From NCBI GenBank assembly GCA_018336015.1, contig JAGXQZ010000104.1, positions 1-64,000 on the forward strand: a stretch of DNA of 64,000 nucleotides, in the 5' to 3' direction. Of the stretch, positions 27,083 to 35,005 are shown one piece after another. A model generated the notes under the pieces. The model did not search any database. It worked only from the letters and a program-made list of their open reading frames with translations, and was not told the origin of the DNA. Position 1 is the first letter of the stretch; each line of letters starts with the position of its first letter. The position numbers and the translations under genes are program-made. Origin of the DNA: Algoriphagus sp. Its GTDB lineage: Bacteria > Bacteroidota > Bacteroidia > Cytophagales > Cyclobacteriaceae.

Positions 27083-29347
27083 ATGGCAACTTTAGATAAA
27101 AAATTGGACCGCAGGTCATTTTTGAAAGTCTCAGCCTTGGCAGGTGGAGGCATGGTACTGAGCTTTAGTTGGCTAGCAGGCTGTAAGCCAACTCCGGAGC
27201 AGGTTTTGGAACTACCGAAAGAGTGGTTTGAACTCAACAGCTACATCAAAATCGGTGAAAACGGCGCCGTAACCCTCTTCTCCCCAAATCCTGAGTTTGG
27301 CTCCAATATCAAAACTTCCATGCCGATGATTTTGGCGGAGGAACTGGATACGGATTGGAAAATGGTGATGGTAGAGCAAGCAGATTATTTCCCTACAAGA
27401 TTTGAACGACAGTTTACCGGAGGCAGTCAAAGCATCCGGCAAGGTTGGACTCCCCTTCGAACCGCTGGTGCTACGGCCCGGGCCATGTTGATCGCAGCTG
27501 CAGCCCAAACCTGGAAAGTACCCGCTTCCGAAATCACCACTTCCGCAGGACTTTTGGAACACAAAGGCAGTGGAAAGAAAGCCCACTATGGTGAAATGGC
27601 CTCCTTGGCAGCTTCTATGCCTGTCCCCGAAGAGGTGAAATTGAAAGAGATTAATGCCTTCAAAATCGTCGGCTCCTCCAAAAAGAATGTGGATGTCGAA
27701 AAAATTGTAACAGGAAAACCACTATTCGGTATCGATCACAAAGTAGAAGGAATGAAGTACGCGGCCATCGTACATCCTCCTGCGTTTGGGATGAAGCTGA
27801 AGTCATTTGACAAAAGCTCGGTCAGCAGTATGCCCGGAATCTTGGACGTCTTTTCTATCAACTTATTCAAAGATGATTACGGGAGAAACTTCTTTGACAC
27901 CACCACCTTCCCGGAGATTGTCGCTATTGTAGGCAATTCCACTTGGGAAGTGATGCAAGCCAAGAAAACTTTGGCTGTGGAATGGGAAAATGCTCCTGCG
28001 TCTAATTTTGAAGTGGCAGGATTTGGTGGAAGACCAAACACCAAAATGACAGTACCTGCAGGATTGGAAAACAGTAACCGCCACAAAGAGCGGATGGCCG
28101 AATACATTCAAAAGCCTGGAAATGTGGTTAGAAGAGACGGAGATCCTGAAACAGCCTTCAAAAAGGCTGCAAGAATCCTTGAAAAAACCTATTCTGCGCC
28201 ATTTTTGGCCCACAACACCATGGAGCCGATGAACTGCTTTGCAGATGTAAAAGGCGACAAGGCAGTGATCTATGGTCCTACTCAAGCTCCTGAATTCATC
28301 ATTACCACGCTAACCAACAGTCTCGGAATCCCTAAAGAGAACATTCAGATCAACTTGGCCCGAATGGGCGGAGGCTTTGGACGACGGGCTTACAGTCACC
28401 ACTTGATTGAGGCAGCATTGATTTCCCAAAAAATCCAAGCACCTGTCAAAATGGTCTACACCCGCGAAGATGACATGAGTGCCGGAGTCTACCGACCAAC
28501 TTATTCTGCAACCTACCGAGCAGCTTTGGACGAAAACAATAACCTCCTTGCACTGCATGTGAAGGCAGGTGGAATTCCTGAAACTCCCCTTCATGCCAAT
28601 CGATTTCCTGCCGGTGCGATTGATAACTACCTGGCCGAAAGCTGGCAGATTGAATCCAACATCACCATCGGAGCTTTCCGTGCCCCTCGATCCAACTTCA
28701 TGGCAGCAGCCGAACAAAGCTTCTTGGATGAATTGGCTGAAGCGATGGGAAAAGATCCGATCGAATTCCGTTTAGAACTGCTCAAGCGTGCCGAAACCAA
28801 TCCGGTGGGAGAAAACAACGATTACGATGCCAAGCGCTATGCAGGAGTACTCGAACTCGTACGAGACAAGTCCAACTGGAAAACCCCAGCACCTGGCGTA
28901 AGTCGTGGCGTTTCGGCATACTTCTGCCACAACTCTTATGTGGCTGAGGTGGTAGATACCAAGATTGTGGATTCCAAACCCGTGGTCGAAAAAGTATATG
29001 CAGCTGTGGACTGTGGCATAGTGGTCAATCCAGACTCAGCAATCAACATGGGCGAAGGAGCCATTATCGATGGGATAGGAAATGCCTTTTTCGGTGAATT
29101 GGCCTTCGAAAATGGGGTTCCGACCAAAACCAATTTTGACAAGTACCGCATGATTCGGCAAAAAGAAGCACCAAGAGCGATCGAAGTGCACTTTGTGGAC
29201 AGCAAAGAAGACCCAACAGGATTGGGCGAACCCTTCTTCCCTCCCGTTTTCGCAGCCTTGGCCAACTCACTCTACAAAGCCACCGGCAAGCGCTACTACG
29301 AGCAGCCTTTTGCACCGCAGTTGGAGATGCAGAATCTGAAGATGTGA
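27083..29347 (+). CDS. Molybdenum hydroxylase catalytic subunit, Tat-exported (IorB/xanthine-dehydrogenase family)
   Basis: A 754-residue molybdopterin-binding subunit. The N-terminus carries a Tat signal (DRRSFLKVSALAGGGMVLSF), with a lipobox-like WLAGC after it, so a periplasmic, perhaps lipid-anchored enzyme is likely. Family landmarks: NMEPMN-type FLAHNTMEPMNCFADV, ARMGGGFGRRAYS, GAFRAPRSN and DELAEAMGKDPIEFRLELL. The C-terminal catalytic region has GLGEPFFPPVFAALANSLYKATGKR with the conserved glutamate. It would use the molybdopterin cofactor made by the 12.6-17.7 kb cluster, in the cytosine dinucleotide form in relatives. No maturase (XdhC-like) or nucleotidyltransferase is in the window. 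A double hairpin terminator follows. Confidence 0.94.
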   Translation: MATLDKKLDRRSFLKVSALAGGGMVLSFSWLAGCKPTPEQVLELPKEWFELNSYIKIGENGAVTLFSPNPEFGSNIKTSMPMILAEELDTDWKMVMVEQADYFPTRFERQFTGGSQSIRQGWTPLRTAGATARAMLIAAAAQTWKVPASEITTSAGLLEHKGSGKKAHYGEMASLAASMPVPEEVKLKEINAFKIVGSSKKNVDVEKIVTGKPLFGIDHKVEGMKYAAIVHPPAFGMKLKSFDKSSVSSMPGILDVFSINLFKDDYGRNFFDTTTFPEIVAIVGNSTWEVMQAKKTLAVEWENAPASNFEVAGFGGRPNTKMTVPAGLENSNRHKERMAEYIQKPGNVVRRDGDPETAFKKAARILEKTYSAPFLAHNTMEPMNCFADVKGDKAVIYGPTQAPEFIITTLTNSLGIPKENIQINLARMGGGFGRRAYSHHLIEAALISQKIQAPVKMVYTREDDMSAGVYRPTYSATYRAALDENNNLLALHVKAGGIPETPLHANRFPAGAIDNYLAESWQIESNITIGAFRAPRSNFMAAAEQSFLDELAEAMGKDPIEFRLELLKRAETNPVGENNDYDAKRYAGVLELVRDKSNWKTPAPGVSRGVSAYFCHNSYVAEVVDTKIVDSKPVVEKVYAAVDCGIVVNPDSAINMGEGAIIDGIGNAFFGELAFENGVPTKTNFDKYRMIRQKEAPRAIEVHFVDSKEDPTGLGEPFFPPVFAALANSLYKATGKRYYEQPFAPQLEMQNLKM

Positions 29348-29395
29348 TACATGGTTAAAAGTGGTTTGTAAAGACACAAACCAAGGCGGAAGAGT

Positions 29396-29429
29396 AAACC
29401 TTTGAGGTTTTCAAAAACCTCGAAGGTTT
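29396..29429. repeat. REP-like hairpin (AAACCT/AGGTTT family)
   Basis: Near-perfect 15-bp arms (AAACCTTTGAGGTTT and AAACCTCGAAGGTTT) with a short loop, 48 bp after the hydroxylase stop. It is the same general type as the element at 46339. It has no T-run. Confidence 0.7.
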
Positions 29430-29446
29430 TAGAAAGTATCCCAAAC

Positions 29447-29526
29447 CAAACAGCCCGAGGAGCAATCTTCGGGCTGTTTTCCTTTAAAATCCAAAAGCCT
29501 CCCAAATTGAATTCGGAAGGCTTTTT
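29447..29526. terminator. Two terminator hairpins between convergent genes
   Basis: The first is CAGCCCGAGG (29451) with TTCGGGCTG followed by TTTTCC, ending the hydroxylase operon on the plus strand. The second is AAAAGCCTCC (29493) with GGAAGGCTTTTT, with A and T runs on both sides, so it could serve the minus-strand gene at 29555 as well. Confidence 0.8.
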
Positions 29527-29554
29527 ATGAATTATCAATTTTCGTGATAGAAAA

Positions 29555-29932
29555 TCACACCATCTTGATGAAGTGTGAGGAAACCAATTTCCACTCTTCT
29601 TCTTTCTTCACCCAAACGTCGATGAAATTGAGTTTTTCTATCAGCTCTTCGCCTTGTAAAATGATCGTGAACATACCTTCACCATGTACCACAGCGGTCT
29701 CCTGATAGAGTCGGGCGATGGTTTTGGACAGATCGATTTTTTCAAATACAGTTCGCTTTGATGCCAAGCGTTGTAGAAGTTCTGGTTTGGTTTCCACCTT
29801 GCCGGTTGGATAAAACATCAGACCTTTTTCATCAAACAAATCAGAGAAGGACTCAAAGTCTCCTTCCATGAGGTGTTGGAATTTCTTTTCAGATAAGGAA
29901 ATGGCGGATGACTCGATCATTGCTGATACCAT
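29555..29932 (-). CDS. NTF2-like (DUF4440-type) protein
   Basis: A 125-residue cytoplasmic protein without a signal peptide. ISLSEKKFQHLMEGDFESFS and DLFDEKGLMFYPTGKVETK are typical for the N-terminal helix of DUF4440/NTF2-like proteins; it ends in the strand EWKLVSSHFIKMV. The start may be ATG 29932 or 29920; nothing in the sequence decides. It is convergent with the molybdenum hydroxylase operon. It is the third NTF2-like gene in this part. Function unknown. Confidence 0.8.
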   Translation of the reverse strand: MVSAMIESSAISLSEKKFQHLMEGDFESFSDLFDEKGLMFYPTGKVETKPELLQRLASKRTVFEKIDLSKTIARLYQETAVVHGEGMFTIILQGEELIEKLNFIDVWVKKEEEWKLVSSHFIKMV

Positions 29933-30140
29933 AGGAGATTACGGGGGTGATATTAAGGACTTTGGGTGAACTTTTATCTCCTATCCATATGCGTGCCAAA
30001 CCTTATGAAAGTAATTGTAAAGCAAGTGTAACCTCAGCTAACCAGTAAAAAAATCAAAGGGAAAAATCAGGTGTAAAAGGTGTTTTGAAAACGAAACCAA
30101 TCCCCTTGTTCAAATCAGCTTATCAGTAAAACTCCTTCAA

Positions 30141-31646
30141 TTATTCCTGTCGCTCAAAATACTGCTCGGCAATTCGAAGTGGACGGAACGTCAAGCGGTT
30201 TTTAACTTTGAGCGCACGGCTTCTTTTGGCTATATCTTGAAGGGTCTTGAGCACTTGTAACGTATGATCCCCTTTGTTGATCATAATACATTCTGCCATC
30301 GCTGCACGGCCGGCATCGGTGATCTCAGCACGGGAAGCAACACCTGATTTGTGGAGATTTTCCAACACCTGCGTGGCCCAGATCACAGGCACATGGGCTG
30401 CCTCGCACAGCCAGGAAATCTCCTCCTGAATCTCCACTAATCGTTCAAAACCAATTTCTACTGCTAAATCACCCCGAGCGATCATCACCCCAAAGTCTGG
30501 CTCTTTCATCCCTTCCAGCAAAAGCTCTGGGAGCCGAACCACAGCCTCTTGCGTTTCGATTTTGAGAATAATGGGAGGAATCACCGAAGCGATTTTGCTC
30601 AGTTCGGACCGTAAATGAGCGAGATCTTCGGGCTTTCTCACAAATGAAAAGCCGATTGTATCTGCATAGGCGCTTGCGAATGGGAGGCATTGTAAATCAA
30701 AAGCAGTAAGCGAGGGCACTGCAAGATCGGAATCCGGAAAATTGATCCCCTTTTCCGCTTTCAAAAGCGGCTTTTTAGAAGATATCCGCTCAATGATCAG
30801 CGCCACTCCCCGATCAGTAACTTTGTCTACGCGGGCCAAAATCAGCCCGTCATCAAAAAACACCCGCTCCCCTACTTTCAAGGCTTGGACTACACCGGGC
30901 TCGTTGGGACTGACCACCACATCCTTGGCAGAAAAGCCCTTGACGCGATCGCTAAGCCAGATCTTCCCTCCGTTTTTGATGGCTGCTTTTCCTTCCTCTT
31001 TGCCTTTCTTAAGTAGGACAGTACGGATTTTAGGTCCGGCCAAATCCAGGTGAATCTGGCAAGGTAAGCCTGTTTTCTTACTGGCTTCTTTGATTTTTTC
31101 GATCATTTTTAGCCAGACACTTTCCGAATCATGGGCACAATTGATTCTCGCCACACCCATACCGTGAATGAGCAAGGATTCAATTTGTGTTTTTTCCTGA
31201 AGAAAAGATGCATCCATCGTGACCATCACCGAAGAAGGCCATGATTCCCTTGGCAATCCAAATAGTCTATGACTACGACTTTCCATTTTTTCCAAGCCAA
31301 CTTCCATGGTGCATGCAGCGGGATGGAGAGGCTTCACTCCCAAGCGCTCCAAGGTAACCTGAATCTGCCGGTGCGTATGACTCTCGCAACTTGCCAAAGA
31401 AGACAAGCCATAGATGTGCAATTGATGCTGAAGCTCCTGAATATCGTGCTTGCGCAGCACTAAGTATTGAAGGAAATTAATTGCGGAATCCCTGTTTTGT
31501 GGAGAAAGGCCAGCTAGTAAAGGTTCAAATTGGGGCTCAACCTGAATCATTTCTGCATCCAGAAAAAGTAACTGCCTTTTGATGGCTGACCTGAGAGATT
31601 CCATGCGATAATGTGTTATTGGGGGAAGTTGCGACTTCTTTTTCAA
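30141..31646 (-). CDS. Atypical pyruvate kinase-like protein
   Basis: A 501-residue protein with an N-terminal extension of about 135 helical residues, then a pyruvate-kinase TIM barrel. Recognisable: GMGVARINCAHDS (R-N-S-H region), HLDLAGPKIRT in place of DTKGPEIRT, a B domain, IILKIETQEAV with the catalytic lysine and the metal-binding glutamate, and VMIARGDLAVEIG with its aspartate. The usual SGETAKG loop is replaced by MINKGDHT, and the C-terminal allosteric domain is absent. It may have altered activity, or act on a related enolate. ATG 31604 is an alternative start. It is a single gene, divergent from the DUF4397 lipoprotein gene. Confidence 0.8.
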   Translation of the reverse strand: MKKKSQLPPITHYRMESLRSAIKRQLLFLDAEMIQVEPQFEPLLAGLSPQNRDSAINFLQYLVLRKHDIQELQHQLHIYGLSSLASCESHTHRQIQVTLERLGVKPLHPAACTMEVGLEKMESRSHRLFGLPRESWPSSVMVTMDASFLQEKTQIESLLIHGMGVARINCAHDSESVWLKMIEKIKEASKKTGLPCQIHLDLAGPKIRTVLLKKGKEEGKAAIKNGGKIWLSDRVKGFSAKDVVVSPNEPGVVQALKVGERVFFDDGLILARVDKVTDRGVALIIERISSKKPLLKAEKGINFPDSDLAVPSLTAFDLQCLPFASAYADTIGFSFVRKPEDLAHLRSELSKIASVIPPIILKIETQEAVVRLPELLLEGMKEPDFGVMIARGDLAVEIGFERLVEIQEEISWLCEAAHVPVIWATQVLENLHKSGVASRAEITDAGRAAMAECIMINKGDHTLQVLKTLQDIAKRSRALKVKNRLTFRPLRIAEQYFERQE

Positions 31647-31813
31647 TATGTAAACAAAACGGGTTGAGACCGATTCCGTTTTTCAATTTTCAAAGTCATC
31701 CCTGCATTCTTCCCATTCTAATTCAGGTATTTGATTTTTTTTAAAAAATCGTGTGAAGCGTTTTTGAATTTGAGGGCGTTCTAGAATTGAATTTAAAACC
31801 AACTCGATTTACT

Positions 31814-32527
31814 ATGAATTTTTCAAAAAATCCGATGCTAAAATCAGGGCTTTTTGCCGCAATGACTCTTTTGAGTGGACTGATGTTGACAGGATGCCTC
31901 TCAGATCTGGAAGCCCCACAATTGCCACCGGCCGCGTATGTATCCATCTATCAGGGTTCGCCGGATGCCCCTGCACTAGACATCTTTGCCAATGCCAATC
32001 GGGTGACCAACATGCCACTGAACTATTCCGAGGTTTTGGCCTACAGCGCCTTCTACCCAGGCAATCGAACCTTCCGGATTGCACCGTTCAACTCTGCTAC
32101 CTCTTTGGTTGAGAAGCAGTTTCCCCTTGTAGCAGACTCGGTGTATTCCTTCTTTGTCGTGCAGGAAGGTGAAGCAGTCAATGCGATATTGGCTGAAGAT
32201 GTGTGGACCGAACCCGCAACGAACCGCATTCGGCTTCGCCTCGTCAATCTTTCACCAGATGCTGGAGAACTCAGTCTACAGGCTGGAGAGGCTGCTTCAG
32301 ACCTAGTCTCAGGGGTAGATTTCAAGGAAGTAACAGAATTTAAAGACCTGCCTAGCGGTAACACTACCCTTCGAATCAAGTCCTCGACTGGCGCCACACT
32401 AATTACCTCCGGTACACTGGAACTACGAAGCAAACGAGTCTATACGCTGATAGTACGCGGAAAGAAAAGCGAAGCCAGCGGAGACAAAAAACTGGATATT
32501 CAGCTGATCACCAACTACATCTACTAA
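31814..32527 (+). CDS. DUF4397 domain lipoprotein
   Basis: A 237-residue lipoprotein. I chose ATG 31814, since it gives a lipoprotein signal with lipobox LTGC. The longer frame adds nine residues. The mature part starts with AYVSIYQGSPDAPALDIFAN, the typical start of DUF4397 proteins, and goes on with repeated beta units (NRIRLRLVNLSPDAGELSL and NTTLRIKSSTGATLITSG). The role of DUF4397 proteins is unknown; they are outside the cytoplasm. A clear terminator follows. Confidence 0.9.
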   Translation: MNFSKNPMLKSGLFAAMTLLSGLMLTGCLSDLEAPQLPPAAYVSIYQGSPDAPALDIFANANRVTNMPLNYSEVLAYSAFYPGNRTFRIAPFNSATSLVEKQFPLVADSVYSFFVVQEGEAVNAILAEDVWTEPATNRIRLRLVNLSPDAGELSLQAGEAASDLVSGVDFKEVTEFKDLPSGNTTLRIKSSTGATLITSGTLELRSKRVYTLIVRGKKSEASGDKKLDIQLITNYIY

Positions 32528-32556
32528 ACCTCTATTCTATTTTTTGAACTCTCTAA

Positions 32557-32592
32557 TTCCCGAGGCCATGGGTGGGCTTCGGGAGTTTTTTT
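32557..32592 (+). terminator. Terminator after the DUF4397 gene
   Basis: Stem CCCGAGGCC / GGCTTCGGG (one G-T pair) with a 6-7 nt loop, followed by seven T. Confidence 0.85.
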
Positions 32593-32597
32593 GCCCC

Positions 32598-32630
32598 AAC
32601 TTTTCCAAAGTTTCGAATTTTGGAAAAGTT
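32598..32630. repeat. REP-like hairpin, AACTTTTCCAAAGTT family
   Basis: AACTTTTCCAAAGTT and AATTTTGGAAAAGTT arms with a TCG loop. It is the same family as 23771-23803 and 32898-32930. Confidence 0.8.
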
Positions 32631-32897
32631 TCTCGCAGGTGACTTTCAGATCTGACAGTTACTAATAAATGAAAATGATTGGGTAAATGGCAAAATGCAT
32701 GGGTGTCAACAATATCCTTCAGCTATCTAGGATATTGTTGCATGAAAAACCTATAATTCTCTTCCTCCATAAATATATTCTCATTTCCGTTTGCCTGATT
32801 AAAAATGTGGTAGGTCTGGCCAGCCTCCATAGGAGCAAAGTAAAAATTATCACAAAAGCTGATTCAAGCTACAGAAAAACAGATTTTCACAAACTTC

Positions 32898-32930
32898 AAC
32901 TTTTTCAAAGTTTCGAACTTTGGAAAAGTT
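32898..32930. repeat. REP-like hairpin, AACTTTTCCAAAGTT family
   Basis: AACTTTTTCAAAGTT and AACTTTGGAAAAGTT arms with a TCG loop. It differs by one base in the left arm from the 23771 copy. Confidence 0.8.
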
Positions 32931-32965
32931 TGTCACAAAAAACCACCCCACCTTACAGGTCAAAC

Positions 32966-33000
32966 AAAAAAAACCACCCCAGATCACTCCGGGGTGGCTT
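32966..33000 (-). terminator. Terminator of the sigma / beta-barrel operon
   Basis: Read on the minus strand: stem CCACCCC / GGGGTGG with a 10-nt loop, then a run of T. It lies 27 bp after the stop of the 33027-34334 gene. Confidence 0.85.
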
Positions 33001-33026
33001 CGTTGGTTTGGTTTTCAAAAGGGTAC

Positions 33027-34334
33027 TTATTTTTTATTGGCTCCAAAGCGCACCTTGACCGCGGCACCCAACACCCCGGGATTTTGACCTGTGCCTGAAA
33101 TATCCTGAATCGGGTAGTTGTAAAATGGCATGACCAAATAGCTCGTCTTTGGAGACTCATACACGCGAATATTCACTCCAAGGTTGGCTGTAGCCAAAGG
33201 AAAAAATCGCTGAGAAGGTACAATCAAGTCGGAAGCAAGTGAAAGCTGCTCCGTCTTCAAGGTGGATGCATTGGCAGAGACATTCATCGCATCTGCTACG
33301 TAAACCTGACGGGTGAAAGAAACCACCTGTTCGGCTTCCTGATTGAAGGTGATCAGGTTGGAAAAACCAGCCTGCAGCGAGATGGAATTGTCCCGGGTCA
33401 CAGGATAGCGCACATAGAGTGGAATATCCACCTGCACCTGTTGCACTTGCTGGGTTTCTTGGACCGCTGAAGCAAATCCTGCCACTTGCGCATAGTCCTG
33501 ACTTTGGCTGGATTGATTGAGGTAGTTGAGTCCAAGACCGGAACCTAGGGCCAGCTTTTTTCCCAAATTCATATCATAAGCTACCCCAAGTCCAAGGTTG
33601 GAACCGGAAGTAGCCACGTTATTTTGGGTACTGCTGCCAAAGCCCGGTCCAAAGCCCAAAATAACCGAGGACACTCGCCTCTCTTTTCCAGTTTCTTCTC
33701 TAAGCTCCTCTCCGATTTGGGCCATCAACTTGGCTTTGGCTTCCTCCTCGGTCATCGAAACCAATGGGGATTTGGTCTCAGGCTGAGAGCCTGATTGTTG
33801 CTCTGAGACGACTTTTTCCTCCAAGACTAAAAACGGTGGGTTGACACGTTCTGATGCTATGGTCTCCATTTGCTCGGTCGTACTTGCAGAACTTGAAGGT
33901 TTTGAACTGGCGATCTGTACCTTTTCTTTCGAAGTGACTTTTTCAGAAGTTGCATTCCCAGCTTTTGCCTTGAAAGAAGGTAAAGGCTTTGAAACATCTG
34001 CCAAAAGCTCTGAGGATGAGGCATCCACTTTCTCAGGCTGAACCTTTTCTGTTTCCAATGAAGGGATTTCAGAAGGCAATTGTTCGATAGGTTCTTGGGA
34101 TGAGGCTACTTGATCTGCTTTTTCTTCAGGGGAAAGCAATCCATACCCGATCATAAAGACCAGGGCGATAGAAGCCGCCACACCGCTCATCCAATAGTAA
34201 ATCGGTGAGATGACTCCTGTTTTTCTTCTTTTCTCGAAAGCCTCCCAGGCTCCCGGTTCGTAAGGAAGAGGGCTGTCCTCCTGCTGCTTTCGCAGCGACT
34301 CAGCCAGACGTTTGCTCCAGTTATCTTCCTGCAT
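33027..34334 (-). CDS. Sigma-linked inner-membrane protein with C-terminal beta-barrel-like domain
   Basis: A 435-residue protein of unusual build. The N-terminal ~45 residues are cytoplasmic in type (EPGAWEAFEKRRK). Then comes one membrane helix at about 47-68 (YYWMSGVAASIALVFMIGYG), then about 150 residues of Ser/Glu/Lys/Pro-rich linker. The C-terminal ~210 residues resemble an outer-membrane porin-like domain (VILGFGPGFGSS, LGLGVAYDMNLGKKLALGSG and YVRYPVTRDNSISLQAGFSNL). It overlaps the sigma factor gene by 14 bp, so the N-terminus may act as an anti-sigma factor. Such proteins occur in Bacteroidota but are poorly characterised. Whether the barrel inserts in the outer membrane is unknown. 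Confidence 0.75.
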   Translation of the reverse strand: MQEDNWSKRLAESLRKQQEDSPLPYEPGAWEAFEKRRKTGVISPIYYWMSGVAASIALVFMIGYGLLSPEEKADQVASSQEPIEQLPSEIPSLETEKVQPEKVDASSSELLADVSKPLPSFKAKAGNATSEKVTSKEKVQIASSKPSSSASTTEQMETIASERVNPPFLVLEEKVVSEQQSGSQPETKSPLVSMTEEEAKAKLMAQIGEELREETGKERRVSSVILGFGPGFGSSTQNNVATSGSNLGLGVAYDMNLGKKLALGSGLGLNYLNQSSQSQDYAQVAGFASAVQETQQVQQVQVDIPLYVRYPVTRDNSISLQAGFSNLITFNQEAEQVVSFTRQVYVADAMNVSANASTLKTEQLSLASDLIVPSQRFFPLATANLGVNIRVYESPKTSYLVMPFYNYPIQDISGTGQNPGVLGAAVKVRFGANKK

Positions 34335-34869
34335 ATTCTTTGAAATGAATGTGTATCAACTGCCTGAGCTTGCTTTTGGCTCGGGTCAGGTAAACTCTCG
34401 AGGAGCTTTCGGTGATTTCCAACCGTTCGGCAACCTCCTTGTGACTGTAGCCCTCCACTTCGTAGAGGTTAAAAACCAGCTGATGATCGTCGGGCAGCTG
34501 ATTAAGCAATTTCAAAATCTCCTCATAGGCGAGCTGATCGGGGGCGTACTCCGCATCAAAGACCGGGGTCTCTCCGTCGGCTTCCTCATGATTTTGAAAT
34601 TTTTTATTCCTCCGGTAATAGTCGATGGCCGTATTGACCGTGATTCGGCGCAGCCAAGGCTTGATGGAAGGGGTATCTTCCAGCTTTTTGACTGAGTCAA
34701 AAAATTTCAAAAACGAATCATGGGCAATTTCCTGCGCCAAATCCCTGCTTTTGGCATAGGACAGACTGATCCCCATGACGTAGCCATAGTATTTTTTGAA
34801 AAAAAACTCTTCGTGCTTCCTTGATCGGCGTTTGCAACCGTCGATCAACTCTTCGTCAGATAGGGTCAA
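34321..34869 (-). CDS. ECF-type RNA polymerase sigma factor
   Basis: A 182-residue sigma-70 family factor. Region 2 covers about residues 20-90 (FFFKKYYGYVMGISLSYAKS, DLAQEIAHDSFLKFF and IKPWLRRITVNTAIDYYRR). Region 4 covers about 125-175 (LNQLPDDHQLVFNLYEVEGY and SHKEVAERLEITESSSRVYL). The frame begins at TTG 34869, and no ATG precedes region 2 between it and the upstream stop. A TTG start is therefore likely. The membrane-anchored partner gene overlaps its end, as with many sigma/anti-sigma pairs. The signal it senses is unknown. Confidence 0.92.
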   Translation of the reverse strand: MTLSDEELIDGCKRRSRKHEEFFFKKYYGYVMGISLSYAKSRDLAQEIAHDSFLKFFDSVKKLEDTPSIKPWLRRITVNTAIDYYRRNKKFQNHEEADGETPVFDAEYAPDQLAYEEILKLLNQLPDDHQLVFNLYEVEGYSHKEVAERLEITESSSRVYLTRAKSKLRQLIHIHFKEYAGR

Positions 34870-35005
34870 CGCTAAAGGATATTATTCAGAACTGAATGGT
34901 TACTTGAAACTTGGAGAAAAGATCATTTCGCGATTTCATTTACTTTTTCCAAGCCTAGGGTAAAACGGATGATTCTAAAGATACGCTACACCTAGAGAAA
35001 AAAAA

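Larger units (their letters stand above)
32528..33026. other. Intergenic region with terminators and two REP hairpins
   Basis: A 499-bp stretch between convergent genes. It contains the plus-strand terminator 32557-32592, two copies of the AACTTTTCCAAAGTT hairpin (32598-32630 and 32898-32930) and the minus-strand terminator 32966-33000. The open frame across it (32687-33058) shows no protein-like features and includes the repeats; I reject it as a gene. Confidence 0.65.

Noticed and set aside
32687..33058. 123-codon open frame between the DUF4397 gene and the sigma operon
   Set aside because: It crosses a REP hairpin and a terminator and shows no protein-like features.
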